A stretch of DNA of 64,000 nt, from positions 97,134-161,133 of the forward strand of contig NZ_JAHZQZ020000019.1 in NCBI RefSeq assembly GCF_019449275.2. The letters run 5' to 3'. Shown here piece after piece: positions 1-6,872 of this stretch. The translations under genes and the position numbers were made by a program. Each line of letters begins with the position of its first letter. Position 1 is the stretch's first letter. The notes beneath the pieces were generated by a model. That model had not been told where the DNA came from and did no database searches. It saw nothing but the letters and a program-made list of their open reading frames with translations. This stretch comes from Microbacterium sp. HD4P20. Lineage in GTDB: Bacteria > Actinomycetota > Actinomycetes > Actinomycetales > Microbacteriaceae.

Positions 1-227
1 CCGACGAGCTGCTCGCCAGCCTCAAGGACGCCGCCGACACCGCGGCCGAGCTCGATGAGCGCATGGAGCGCCTGCACCGGTCGATCCGCGGCGGCGGCCC
101 GGGCGGCGCCGGCGGCCGAGTGATCGCCGCTCGCGAACTCGAGGTGGTGACGCCCCCGGATTCGGCGACGGTCCCCACGGCCGCCCGCCCGCCCGGTGTG
201 ATCCACCCGCCCGCCCGCCCGGTATAG
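1..227 (+). CDS. C-terminal fragment of an unidentified protein (5' partial)
   Basis: Open frame from base 3 to a TAG at 225-227; the start lies outside the window, leaving 74 residues. The first part (AADTAAELDERMERLHRS) is charged and heptad-like, compatible with a short coiled coil. It is followed by a glycine-rich stretch and a Pro/Ala tail with no recognisable motif. The tail is built partly from a short repeat that continues past the stop codon (see 194-256). The frame is chosen because its amphipathic composition looks like real protein, while the other frames give Arg/Pro-rich peptides. Function cannot be assigned from this fragment. Confidence 0.5.
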   Translation, partial: DELLASLKDAADTAAELDERMERLHRSIRGGGPGGAGGRVIAARELEVVTPPDSATVPTAARPPGVIHPPARPV

Positions 228-256
228 CCCACCCGCTCGCCGGTGAAGCCCACCCG
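194..256 (+). repeat. Tandem repeat across a gene end
   Basis: Three imperfect copies of a 16-base unit of the form CGGTNNNRNCCCACCCG lie at 194-209, 220-235 and 241-256. The first is inside the upstream coding frame, the second contains its TAG stop and the third follows it. Spacing is 26 and 21 bases. It resembles the gene-tail repeats at 2872, 2962, 17622 and 40124. Confidence 0.6.
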
Positions 257-325
257 TTGGCGCACCAGGCGTGCCCCCGCCGTCGGCCATCTCGAACTCA
301 CCCGTGCGCAGCACCGGCGCGTCGG

Positions 326-331
326 TAGTCT
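326..331 (+). promoter_or_regulatory. -10 element for a leaderless antiporter mRNA
   Basis: TAGTCT lies exactly six bases before the GTG at 338, so transcription would start at or next to the start codon. No ribosome-binding site is visible in between. No convincing -35 element was found. Confidence 0.5.
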
Positions 332-337
332 TCTCCC

Positions 338-1534
338 GTGGACGACCTCGAGCCGACGCTGCTGGTGATTCCGCTCCTCGCCGTGCTCGCGCCGCTGGCG
401 GCGCGGGGACTCGGCCGCTGGGTGCGCGTGCCGGTCGTCGTCTTCGAGCTGATGCTCGGCATCCTGGTCGGTCCCGCGGTGCTCGGCTGGGCCGTGCCCA
501 GCGCGTTCGTCGACACCCTCTCGGAGTTCGGGCTCGCGATGCTCTTCTTCGTCGCGGGGACCGAGATCGAGTTCGGGGCGTTCCGCGGACGGCTGGGGCG
601 GCGCGCGGCGACGGGATGGCTGATCAGCCTCGCCGCCGGTGTGGCGGCAGGATTCCTCCTGGCCCCGGGCGAGGCGGGCATCGTGATCGGCGTGGCGCTC
701 TGCTCGACGGCGCTCGGCACGCTGCTGCCTATGCTGCGGGATGCCGGTGAGATGCGCACGCCCTTCGGCCAGGCCGTCGCAGCCATCGGCGCGGTGGGCG
801 AGTTCGGTCCGCTGATCGCGATCTCGATCTTCCTCGGCGGTCGCGAGCCCGGTATCTCCACCGTCATCCTCGGCATTTTCGCGCTCGTGGCCGCGCTGGC
901 GATCTGGCTCGCTTTCCGGCTGCCGCGGGGCGCGATGCACGCGTTCGTCAACTCGACGCTGCACACGTCCGGGCAGTTCGCGATCCGCGTCGTGTTCCTG
1001 ATCCTCTCGGCACTGGTCGCCCTGAGCATCGTGCTCGACCTGGACCTGCTGCTCGGGGCGTTCACCGCCGGGATCATCTGGCGACTGATCATGCGCGACG
1101 CCTCGGAGCCCGACCGCGAGGCTGTCGAGAGCAAGATCGAGGGCGTGGCGTTCGGTTTCCTCGTGCCGATCTTCTTCATCTACACGGGCGTCACGTTCGA
1201 CCTGCAGTCGCTCCTGGACGAGCCGGTGCTCTTCCTCCTGCTGCCGGTGGGGCTGGTGGCGCTGTTCGTCATCCGCGGGCTGCCCTCGATGCTGTCGGCG
1301 CCCGAGGGGTCGACGCGTCGCGATCGCCTCTCCATCGCGCTGATGGGCGCGACGGGGCTGCCGATCATCGTCGCCGTCACCGCGATCGGCGTCGAGGAAG
1401 GCATCCTGACCTCCTGGCAGCATGCGGTGCTGGTCGCCACCGGAATGCTGTCGGTGCTGGTCTTCCCGCTGCTGGGCATGGCGCTGCGAGGCGAGCGCGT
1501 CCGGGGCGGCACGCTGCAGGACGACATGGCGTGA
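338..1534 (+). CDS. Cation:proton antiporter, CPA2/Kef-type membrane protein
   Basis: 398 residues, almost wholly hydrophobic, with about eleven or twelve membrane segments from residue 7 to 390. The N-terminal GRWVRVPVVVFELMLGILVG segment and the later LLLGAFTAGIIWRLI segment are typical of the Na+/H+ exchanger fold of CPA2 proteins, which swap Na+ or K+ for protons across the plasma membrane. It ends soon after the last helix, so there is no TrkA-N/RCK regulatory domain; that is short for Kef but normal for simple antiporters. The GTG start is supported by a -10 hexamer six bases upstream. The stop overlaps the next start as GTGA, so the two genes are translationally coupled. The ion is not predictable. 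Confidence 0.85.
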   Translation: MDDLEPTLLVIPLLAVLAPLAARGLGRWVRVPVVVFELMLGILVGPAVLGWAVPSAFVDTLSEFGLAMLFFVAGTEIEFGAFRGRLGRRAATGWLISLAAGVAAGFLLAPGEAGIVIGVALCSTALGTLLPMLRDAGEMRTPFGQAVAAIGAVGEFGPLIAISIFLGGREPGISTVILGIFALVAALAIWLAFRLPRGAMHAFVNSTLHTSGQFAIRVVFLILSALVALSIVLDLDLLLGAFTAGIIWRLIMRDASEPDREAVESKIEGVAFGFLVPIFFIYTGVTFDLQSLLDEPVLFLLLPVGLVALFVIRGLPSMLSAPEGSTRRDRLSIALMGATGLPIIVAVTAIGVEEGILTSWQHAVLVATGMLSVLVFPLLGMALRGERVRGGTLQDDMA

Positions 1535-2016
1535 CCACCGCCGAGCTCCTCGATGCCTCGCGCGGCCGCCTCGGCGACGCGCCGCGCGAAGCGCTGGGCG
1601 AACTCGTCACGCCGCGCCGCGTGCTCGGCATCTCGCGTGCAGCGCGCATCGTGCGCCGGGGGTCGGCGTGGCACCTGGGTGTGCTGCTGCTCACCGACGA
1701 TGCCGTGCTCGCGACCGGCGATGTCATCCGCGCTCGGCAGGAGGCCCGCCGCGGATACGCCGCCGAATCGCAGCGACAGCGCGCTGAGCTGGCCGCCGCG
1801 GCACGCCGGGGCGGGTTCGACGAGGGCGAAGTCGTGCACATCGGATGGCGGATGCTGGATGCCGCGGCCGTCGATCGGGGCGGGCGAACGGGCCCCTTGG
1901 CCCTGATCGACGGCGTGCCGAGCGTGCGGTGGAGCGCGGCCGGCGGGTACACGCCCCTTGCTTCGTATCTCGACGAGCGGGTCGCACTGCTGCTCGAGCC
2001 ACCGGCCGGTGCGTGA
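1531..2016 (+). CDS. Hypothetical protein coupled to the antiporter
   Basis: 161 residues from GTG at 1531, overlapping the antiporter stop by four bases. No signal peptide or membrane segment. It has an N-terminal helical part, a central strand-rich stretch (SAWHLGVLLLTDDAVLATGD), a basic helix with several Arg/Gln residues and a Trp-containing C-terminal part. I do not recognise the family. The tight coupling suggests a cytoplasmic accessory or regulator of the antiporter, which is inference from position only. The open frames on the opposite strand here are shadows with Arg/Pro-rich composition. Confidence 0.7.
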   Translation: MTTAELLDASRGRLGDAPREALGELVTPRRVLGISRAARIVRRGSAWHLGVLLLTDDAVLATGDVIRARQEARRGYAAESQRQRAELAAAARRGGFDEGEVVHIGWRMLDAAAVDRGGRTGPLALIDGVPSVRWSAAGGYTPLASYLDERVALLLEPPAGA

Positions 2017-2080
2017 GCGGGCGTCGATAGGGGCCGCGCGCCGCGATGTCAACCAGGTGCCGCCGGTTCGCGGCCGACCC

Positions 2081-2086
2081 TAACGT
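2081..2086 (+). promoter_or_regulatory. -10 element for a leaderless TspO-like mRNA
   Basis: TAACGT followed by six G residues and then the ATG at 2093. The G-run leaves no room for a separate leader, so a leaderless start is likely. Confidence 0.5.
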
Positions 2087-2092
2087 GGGGGG

Positions 2093-2893
2093 ATGCCGGC
2101 AACCAGAGGTCTCGTCCGTCAGATCGCCGTGATCAGCGCCTTCTGCTTCATGATCGTCGCCGCCATGGTGGGCACCGGGCTGTTCGGCGGCACGCCCGTG
2201 CAGGACCTCCAAGACGGGGCGCTCGACGCCGACGGCTCGTATCTCGCGCCGGCGAGCGCGGCTTTCTCGATCTGGACCGTCATCTACGTGGGCCTGTTCG
2301 CCTACACGGTGTGGCAGGCGCTTCCGAGCCAGCGCGACCGGGACCGGCAGCGTGCGCTCGGCTGGCTGATCGCCGGCACGATGGTGCTCAACGGGCTGTG
2401 GCTGGTCACGGCGCAGTTCGCGACGCTGCCGCTCACCGTGCTCGCGATCGTCGTACTCCTGGCGCTGCTCGGCGTGACGTTCCAGCGTGCGGTTGCGGTC
2501 CCCGGACGAGGCGTCGTGGACGCGCTGCTGATCGACGGCGTCACGGGCCTGCACCTCGGCTGGGTGGCGCTCGCGACGGTCGCGAACACCGCGGCCTGGC
2601 TCACCCGAACCGTTCCGGAATCCTGGGGCGAAGCCGCATCGGCGTGGGGGATCGCGGTGCTCGTCGTGGTGGCGCTCATCGGCGTCGCTGTCTCGTGGGC
2701 GAGTGGCTGGAGGATCGCCCCCGCCCTCGCGATGGCATGGGGCCTCGCGTGGATCGGGATCGGACGGCTGGTGTTCGAGCCGGCGAGCGCAGCGATCGGG
2801 GTGACGGCGCTGGTCGCGGCCGGCGTCGTGCTGCTGGTGTCGCTGGTCGGCATGGTGCTGCGCAGGTCCGATGAGGTGCGCAACGCCGAGTGA
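2093..2893 (+). CDS. TspO/MBR-related tryptophan-rich membrane protein
   Basis: 266 residues with about seven or eight hydrophobic segments. The segment around residues 55-75 (AAFSIWTVIYVGLFAYTVWQ) matches the conserved opening of actinobacterial tryptophan-rich sensory proteins, which are distant relatives of the tetrapyrrole and cholesterol-binding TspO channel. At 266 residues it is longer than classical TspO (about 160), as usual for this actinobacterial branch. Ligand and role are unknown. The stop at 2891-2893 lies inside the first copy of a 19-bp tandem repeat, so the last six codons plus the stop are reiterated downstream. The next gene converges on it. Confidence 0.75.
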   Translation: MPATRGLVRQIAVISAFCFMIVAAMVGTGLFGGTPVQDLQDGALDADGSYLAPASAAFSIWTVIYVGLFAYTVWQALPSQRDRDRQRALGWLIAGTMVLNGLWLVTAQFATLPLTVLAIVVLLALLGVTFQRAVAVPGRGVVDALLIDGVTGLHLGWVALATVANTAAWLTRTVPESWGEAASAWGIAVLVVVALIGVAVSWASGWRIAPALAMAWGLAWIGIGRLVFEPASAAIGVTALVAAGVVLLVSLVGMVLRRSDEVRNAE

Positions 2894-2947
2894 GGTGCGC
2901 AACGCCGAGTGAGGTGCGCAACGCCGAGTGAGGTGCGCAACGCCGAG
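2872..2947 (+). repeat. Four perfect 19-bp repeats copying a gene's last codons and stop
   Basis: Unit TGAGGTGCGCAACGCCGAG at 2872-2890, 2891-2909, 2910-2928 and 2929-2947, identical in all four, followed by TGAGGCG. The first copy encodes the terminal residues of the TspO-like protein and the second begins with its TGA stop. Because 19 is not a multiple of 3, the copies cannot extend the protein. Confidence 0.9.
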
Positions 2948-2961
2948 TGAGGCGTCGCCGG

Positions 2962-3039
2962 CCGCGGCCGGGCTCAGTTGCCGCGGCCGGGCTCAGTCGG
3001 CCGCGGCCGGGCTCAGTCGGCTGGGCCGGGCTCAGTCGG
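2962..3039 (-). repeat. Four 19-20-bp repeats copying the end of the amidotransferase gene
   Basis: Units of the type CCGCGGCCGGGCTCAGTCGG at 2962-2980, 2981-3000, 3001-3020 and 3021-3039. Read on the minus strand each carries a -CTGAGCCCGGCC- core, and the copy at 3021-3039 contains the real TGA stop (3032-3034) of the amidotransferase. It faces the 2872-2947 array, from which it is separated by 14 bases. Confidence 0.85.
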
Positions 3040-3781
3040 CTGCGGGCCGAAAGCGGCGTGCGAAAGCACGGAGGAGACGGGCGGGCTCGGTGAGCGACGC
3101 GCCGAGCACCCGTGCGGCGATCTCGTCGTAGGCGCTGGCTTCGAAGTACCCGTCGTCGCGGTAGACGGCCATGCGTTCGGTGAACGCCTGGGTGGTCGGC
3201 TCGGGATGGAACTGCGTCGCGTACAGCCGGTCGCCGACCACGTACGCCTGCACGGGGCAGGCCCGGTTCGTCGCGAGCTGGATCGCGCCGGTCGGCATCG
3301 CCTCGGTGCCCTCCTTGTGAGCGGTCAGCGCGGTGAACCGGTTCGCGATGCCGCCGAAGACAGGATCGGCGGCGGCGGCTGCCGTGAGCTCGATCGTGAC
3401 CGGGCCGGTGTCTTCGGGGAACGCCCGGCTGACGCGCCCGCCGAGCAGCCGTGTCACGATCCCGATGCCGTAGCAGGTGAACAGCGCCGCCGGCCCATCG
3501 CCCTCGGCCGTGCGCGCGGCGATGCGCTCGAGGTCGGACTCCAGTCGTCGCTGGGGGTCGGTCTTGGTCGATTCGGGATCGGCGACGTTGAACGGGCTGC
3601 CGCCGATCACGAATCCGCTGAAGCGGTCGAACACGTCCGGCGGCAGCGGGTCGCGCACGAGGTCATGTCGCTGCAGCTCGCCCTCACCCACGCGCATCGC
3701 CGACCGGAACGATTCGTACTCCGCGGCTGCTGCGCCCTGCTGCGGCCGCACGCACACGTAGAGCAGCGGCGCAGTGGTCAT
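3032..3781 (-). CDS. Class I glutamine amidotransferase-like protein
   Basis: 249 residues from ATG at 3781. The family hydrolyses glutamine with a Cys-His-Glu triad: the nucleophile elbow is LFTCYGIGI, and ATQFHPE carries the His and Glu. No synthetase domain is fused, so it resembles stand-alone GMP-synthase-like GATase1 proteins that act on gamma-glutamyl compounds or partner another enzyme. The frame stays open 51 codons further upstream, but that extension is Arg/Pro-rich and unlike the family. The chosen ATG is supported by TACAAT six bases before it. It is transcribed divergently from the sigma-factor cassette. The acceptor substrate is unknown. Confidence 0.85.
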   Translation of the reverse strand: MTTAPLLYVCVRPQQGAAAAEYESFRSAMRVGEGELQRHDLVRDPLPPDVFDRFSGFVIGGSPFNVADPESTKTDPQRRLESDLERIAARTAEGDGPAALFTCYGIGIVTRLLGGRVSRAFPEDTGPVTIELTAAAAADPVFGGIANRFTALTAHKEGTEAMPTGAIQLATNRACPVQAYVVGDRLYATQFHPEPTTQAFTERMAVYRDDGYFEASAYDEIAARVLGASLTEPARLLRAFARRFRPAAD

Positions 3782-3787
3782 CCTGGA

Positions 3788-3793
3788 ATTGTA
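3788..3793 (-). promoter_or_regulatory. -10 element for the amidotransferase gene
   Basis: TACAAT on the minus strand, close to the sigma-A -10 consensus and six bases from the ATG at 3781. Confidence 0.55.
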
Positions 3794-3842
3794 TGCCGGA
3801 CCGGTGAGGCTGCATCCGACAGCCGAGACGCTGGGTAATGCC

Positions 3843-3865
3843 CACCGTCTCGCGATCGGACGGTG
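3843..3865. promoter_or_regulatory. Operator-like inverted repeat in a divergent promoter region
   Basis: CACCGTC, nine bases, GACGGTG: seven-base arms with perfect dyad symmetry between the amidotransferase and the sigma-factor gene. Spacing of about 1.5 helical turns would suit a dimeric repressor or activator. Which gene it controls is unknown. Confidence 0.4.
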
Positions 3866-3933
3866 TCTCACGAATGCTCTCGGGACTGGATGTATCAAGC
3901 GCGCACTACCGCTCTCCTTCAGGTGTGGACACA

Positions 3934-4611
3934 ATGGGCGCTATGACGCATGCGAGCGCCGAAGCCGGGCCTCCGCTGCCCGACGACCCGCGCGACGCGT
4001 CCGCGGCGCGTGCGGAGGCAGCGGCAGGCGCCGACCCCGTCGAGCCGGCCGAGCCGAGGTGGGAGCGCGCCGCCGCGCTGTTCGTGCGGTGGCGCGAGGG
4101 TGACAGTCGCGCGATGGACGACCTGGTGCGGCTCATGACACCGACCCTGTGGCACGTCGTGCGCGCGTACGGACTCGACCATGCCCTCGCGCAGGACGTC
4201 GTGCAGACGACGTGGCTCACGCTGGTGCGCCGGCATGCGAGCGTCCAGGACGACCGGGCGATCTCGGGGTGGCTCACCATGTGCGCGCGCCGCGAGGCAT
4301 GGCGGGTGAGCCGGCAGCAGCGGCGCGCCGACCCGACCGAGGTCGAGTCGCTCGAGCCCCATCTGCCCGTTCACGAATCCGCCGAGCAGACCGCGGTCGC
4401 AGACGACGAGACCCGTCGCCTATGGGACGCGGTCGCCACGCTCAACGAACGATGCCAGCGTCTGCTGCGGATCGTCGCGTTCGATGACCGCCCCGACTAT
4501 GCACGCATCGCGCAGGACCTCGCGATGCCGGTCGGTTCGATCGGGCCGACACGCCAGCGCTGTCTCTCGAAGCTCCGCGCCGTCCTCCAGGGCGCGGGGG
4601 AGGAGGGGTGA
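3934..4611 (+). CDS. ECF-like sigma-70 family RNA polymerase sigma factor
   Basis: 225 residues from ATG at 3934, with AGGTG eight bases upstream; ATG at 3943 is an alternative, and the frame is open back to 3838. Region 2 is seen as ALFVRWREGDSRAMDDLVRL... with DHALAQDVVQTTWLTLVRR, and region 4 as YARIAQDLAMPVGSIGPTRQ, the helix-turn-helix that reads the -35 element. Regions 1 and 3 are absent, as in ECF sigmas. It heads a cassette with a small protein, an S8 protease and a TPR-CHAT protein. No transmembrane anti-sigma factor follows, so control would have to be cytoplasmic. It probably transcribes its own cassette; that is inference. Confidence 0.85.
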   Translation: MGAMTHASAEAGPPLPDDPRDASAARAEAAAGADPVEPAEPRWERAAALFVRWREGDSRAMDDLVRLMTPTLWHVVRAYGLDHALAQDVVQTTWLTLVRRHASVQDDRAISGWLTMCARREAWRVSRQQRRADPTEVESLEPHLPVHESAEQTAVADDETRRLWDAVATLNERCQRLLRIVAFDDRPDYARIAQDLAMPVGSIGPTRQRCLSKLRAVLQGAGEEG

Positions 4612-4613
4612 GG

Positions 4614-5090
4614 ATGGAGACCGACCAGAACGCGGACTTCGCCGCCGACGCGGCGCTCTTCGCGCGCATGCGGCGCATGTGGGAGGAGGTCGACCCCGCG
4701 CCCGCTGACCTCGTCGATCGCATGGTCGCCGCCGTCGCGGTCGAGGACCTCTCGCGGGAGTATGCGCTGCTCACGATGGTCGAGGCATCCCTCGCCGCCG
4801 TCCGTGGCGAGAGCGACACGGCGACCCTGCAGTTCAGCGACGGTGAGACCAGCGTGCTGCTCCACGTGACGGCCACGGAGGACGGCGGACGCCGCGTCGA
4901 CGGATGGGTGGATGCCGCGGTCCTCGCCATCCGCCTCGTGCAGGGCGAGCGCGAATGGCCGGCAGATCCGGGTGCGCATGGCCGCTTCGCCTTCGACGAG
5001 GTCACGCCCGGCATGGCGCGGCTGCGCCTCGTGGTGCGCGCCGCCGACGGCACCCTGCACGACTTCCAGACCCCGCAGTTCGAAGTATAG
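4614..5090 (+). CDS. Small hypothetical protein of the sigma-S8-CHAT cassette
   Basis: 158 residues from ATG at 4614, with GAGGAGGGG seven bases before it; a GTG at 4608 would overlap the sigma stop but is too close to the Shine-Dalgarno sequence. Acidic and soluble. An N-terminal helical part (residues 10-50, with ADLVDRMVAAVAVEDLSREY) precedes a strand-rich C-terminal half (FSDGETSVLLHVTATEDGGR, GMARLRLVVRAADGTLHDF). There is no membrane segment and no zinc-binding HxxxCxxC motif, so it is not a standard ZAS anti-sigma factor. Its position right after the sigma gene makes a sigma regulator or a substrate or adaptor of the downstream proteases plausible, but nothing in the sequence proves either. 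Confidence 0.75.
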   Translation: METDQNADFAADAALFARMRRMWEEVDPAPADLVDRMVAAVAVEDLSREYALLTMVEASLAAVRGESDTATLQFSDGETSVLLHVTATEDGGRRVDGWVDAAVLAIRLVQGEREWPADPGAHGRFAFDEVTPGMARLRLVVRAADGTLHDFQTPQFEV

Positions 5091-5147
5091 GAATCCGGAT
5101 GCTGCGGCCTGGGGGCCGGGGTGTCCGCTGTCTGACGAGGAGAACAG

Positions 5148-6809
5148 ATGTCTGACCTGCCCCCTGGCGAGTCACCGCGACGAGACCGGAACGACCGGAT
5201 GTCCTGGCGGGAGCGTCTCGACGCCCAAGTGCCCACGGGCGTCCCGCTCGACACGAGTGTTGAGCCGGAGGCGGGCATCGCGGCATATCCGACGATGTAC
5301 TTCCCGCGCCGCGTGCTCATCGACATCACCAAGGTGGATCCGTTGCTGCCGGTGCTGGAAGCCGCGGCTGCGGAGTTCGGATGGGGTCTCGCGCCCGAGA
5401 CCGCCGCCGGCGAGGCGAGCGATTCGGCGGGGCTGCGCAGCGCGGGCGCCGAGCGACGGGCGGACCGAGCTCCTGCAGCCGCACAGCGCGTCAGGATCTT
5501 CCCGAACCCCCAGCGCGAGCGAGACGACGAGCCCGTTCCTCCCGTGGACGCGTGGCGACTGCTGCAGCGCGCGCGACTTCGCACCCGGCGCGACCTGTCC
5601 GGCGTTGGTCTGGACCATGTCATGTCGACCGACGGCCTCAACCCCTACACGTCAACCAATCCGTACACGACCACCAACCCGTACACGACCACGAACCCGT
5701 ACACGACAACCAATCCCTACACCTCGACGAATGCGCCCGGTCCTGACGCCTACGCTCGTCCGGGAACGGGCGGCCGGCAGGTCGTGCACTACGTCGGTCC
5801 CGCACCCGAGCGCCGACTGCCATTGGGCAAGGGCAGACGTCCCGTGGTCGCCGTCTTCGACACAGGTTGCGGCGTGCACCCGTGGCTCGATGACTCGATC
5901 GTCGACCGGCGCGATGCCCAGGGGAACAAGATCCCCTCCGGGGCGTGGGACCCCACCGACCCGGAGGGATCCGGTGACGTCTCCGGCCCCCTGGACGGCT
6001 TTCTCGATGCCGCGTCCGGCCACGGCACGTTCATCGCAGGGATCGTGCGGCAGGTCTGTCCGGAAGCCGATCTGGTGACCTTCCGGATCGCCGACAGCCA
6101 GGGCACGGTACTGGAAAGCGACTTCCTCGATTCCCTCGATGTGCTTCTTGAACTGCTGGCCACGCCGGTGGAGAAGGGCGGCCTCCTCGTCGATGTGCTC
6201 AACCTGTCGCTCGGCTTCTTCCACGAGACGCCCGAGGACGGGCTGTTCGAGCAGGCGCTGAGTGACCGGCTCGTGGCGCTGCGGCGGCTCGGGTGCGCGA
6301 TCGTGTGCTCCTCCGGCAACGCCGCGACCGACCGGCCGTCCTTCCCGGCCGCTCTCTGGGCATGGGAGGATGCCGAGTTCAGCGTGGAAGATCCTCAGCA
6401 GGAGGCGGCACCGCACGTCTCGGTCGGGGCGCTGAACCCGAACGGCACCGTGGCGCTGTTCAGCAACATCGGCCGATGGGTACGCGCCTACGCGCCTGGC
6501 GTGGGTGTGCTCAGCGCATCGCCGCCCTTCCGGGGAGGCGTGCAGCCCGGTACCCGGCAGCACGCCGGTCGTCTCCGCCGTGAGACCATCGATCCCGACG
6601 ACTTCAGCGGTGGGTATGCGGTATGGAGCGGAACCTCATTCGCCGCCCCGTACGTTGCGGGCAAGCTCGCCGCCGGCATCGCCGGACAGCTCATGGACGG
6701 CTCGCTGACTGCGACCGACGAACGATGGGCCGCTCTGCACAAGACGCTCACCGACCTCGAACCGGAGTTGGCCCGCCTTCGCGATGATCGGCCGGTCGAC
6801 GAGCCATGA
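5148..6809 (+). CDS. Cytoplasmic S8 family serine protease (subtilase) with NPYT repeats
   Basis: 553 residues from ATG at 5148, with GAGGAG upstream. The subtilisin set is complete: Asp238 (AVFDTGCG), His292 (SGHGTFIAGIV), oxyanion Asn391 (SSGNAATDR) and nucleophile Ser497 (WSGTSFAAPYVAG). There is no signal peptide, membrane anchor or sorting signal, so it should act inside the cell, unlike most subtilases. Residues 1-164 are a poorly conserved pro-region. Residues 165-194 are five six-residue repeats NPYT(S/T)T directly before the catalytic core, a flexible linker or cleavage site. Its neighbours are an ECF sigma factor and a CHAT protease. A proteolytic relay, with one protease activating the other or releasing the sigma factor, is inference. 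Confidence 0.9.
   Translation: MSDLPPGESPRRDRNDRMSWRERLDAQVPTGVPLDTSVEPEAGIAAYPTMYFPRRVLIDITKVDPLLPVLEAAAAEFGWGLAPETAAGEASDSAGLRSAGAERRADRAPAAAQRVRIFPNPQRERDDEPVPPVDAWRLLQRARLRTRRDLSGVGLDHVMSTDGLNPYTSTNPYTTTNPYTTTNPYTTTNPYTSTNAPGPDAYARPGTGGRQVVHYVGPAPERRLPLGKGRRPVVAVFDTGCGVHPWLDDSIVDRRDAQGNKIPSGAWDPTDPEGSGDVSGPLDGFLDAASGHGTFIAGIVRQVCPEADLVTFRIADSQGTVLESDFLDSLDVLLELLATPVEKGGLLVDVLNLSLGFFHETPEDGLFEQALSDRLVALRRLGCAIVCSSGNAATDRPSFPAALWAWEDAEFSVEDPQQEAAPHVSVGALNPNGTVALFSNIGRWVRAYAPGVGVLSASPPFRGGVQPGTRQHAGRLRRETIDPDDFSGGYAVWSGTSFAAPYVAGKLAAGIAGQLMDGSLTATDERWAALHKTLTDLEPELARLRDDRPVDEP
5640..5729 (+). repeat. Five 18-bp repeats in the subtilase gene
   Basis: Five in-frame copies encode NPYTST, NPYTTT three times and NPYTST. 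Codons differ between copies (AAC/AAT, CCC/CCG, TAC), so the peptide rather than the DNA seems to be maintained. Confidence 0.85.
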
Positions 6810-6860
6810 CCCGAAGGGGCCCGCTCTCGCGCCCGCTTCGCCAAGACACGTCTGCTTCGC

Positions 6861-6866
6861 CAAGAT
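6861..6866 (+). promoter_or_regulatory. Possible internal promoter of the CHAT gene
   Basis: CAAGAT six bases before the GTG at 6873, the spacing of leaderless starts elsewhere in the window; the same hexamer sits six bases before lhr. It is the end of the second copy of a direct repeat GCTTCGCCAAGA (6835-6846 and 6854-6865, 19-base period), which might be an activator site. AGGAG is also present but only one base from the GTG. Confidence 0.35.
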
Positions 6867-6872
6867 AGGAGC

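Noticed and set aside
298..1179. Large minus-strand open frame opposite the antiporter
   Set aside because: Ser/Arg/Thr-rich translation typical of the complementary strand of a GC-rich gene; the plus-strand frame encodes clear membrane helices.
2872..2947. Repeat as a C-terminal peptide repeat of the TspO-like protein
   Set aside because: The unit is 19 bp and contains an in-frame stop at the first junction, so it cannot extend the protein.
3838..3933. Longer N-terminus for the sigma factor
   Set aside because: The added 32 residues cover the operator-like dyad and promoter region and do not resemble sigma region 2; a Shine-Dalgarno precedes the ATG at 3934.
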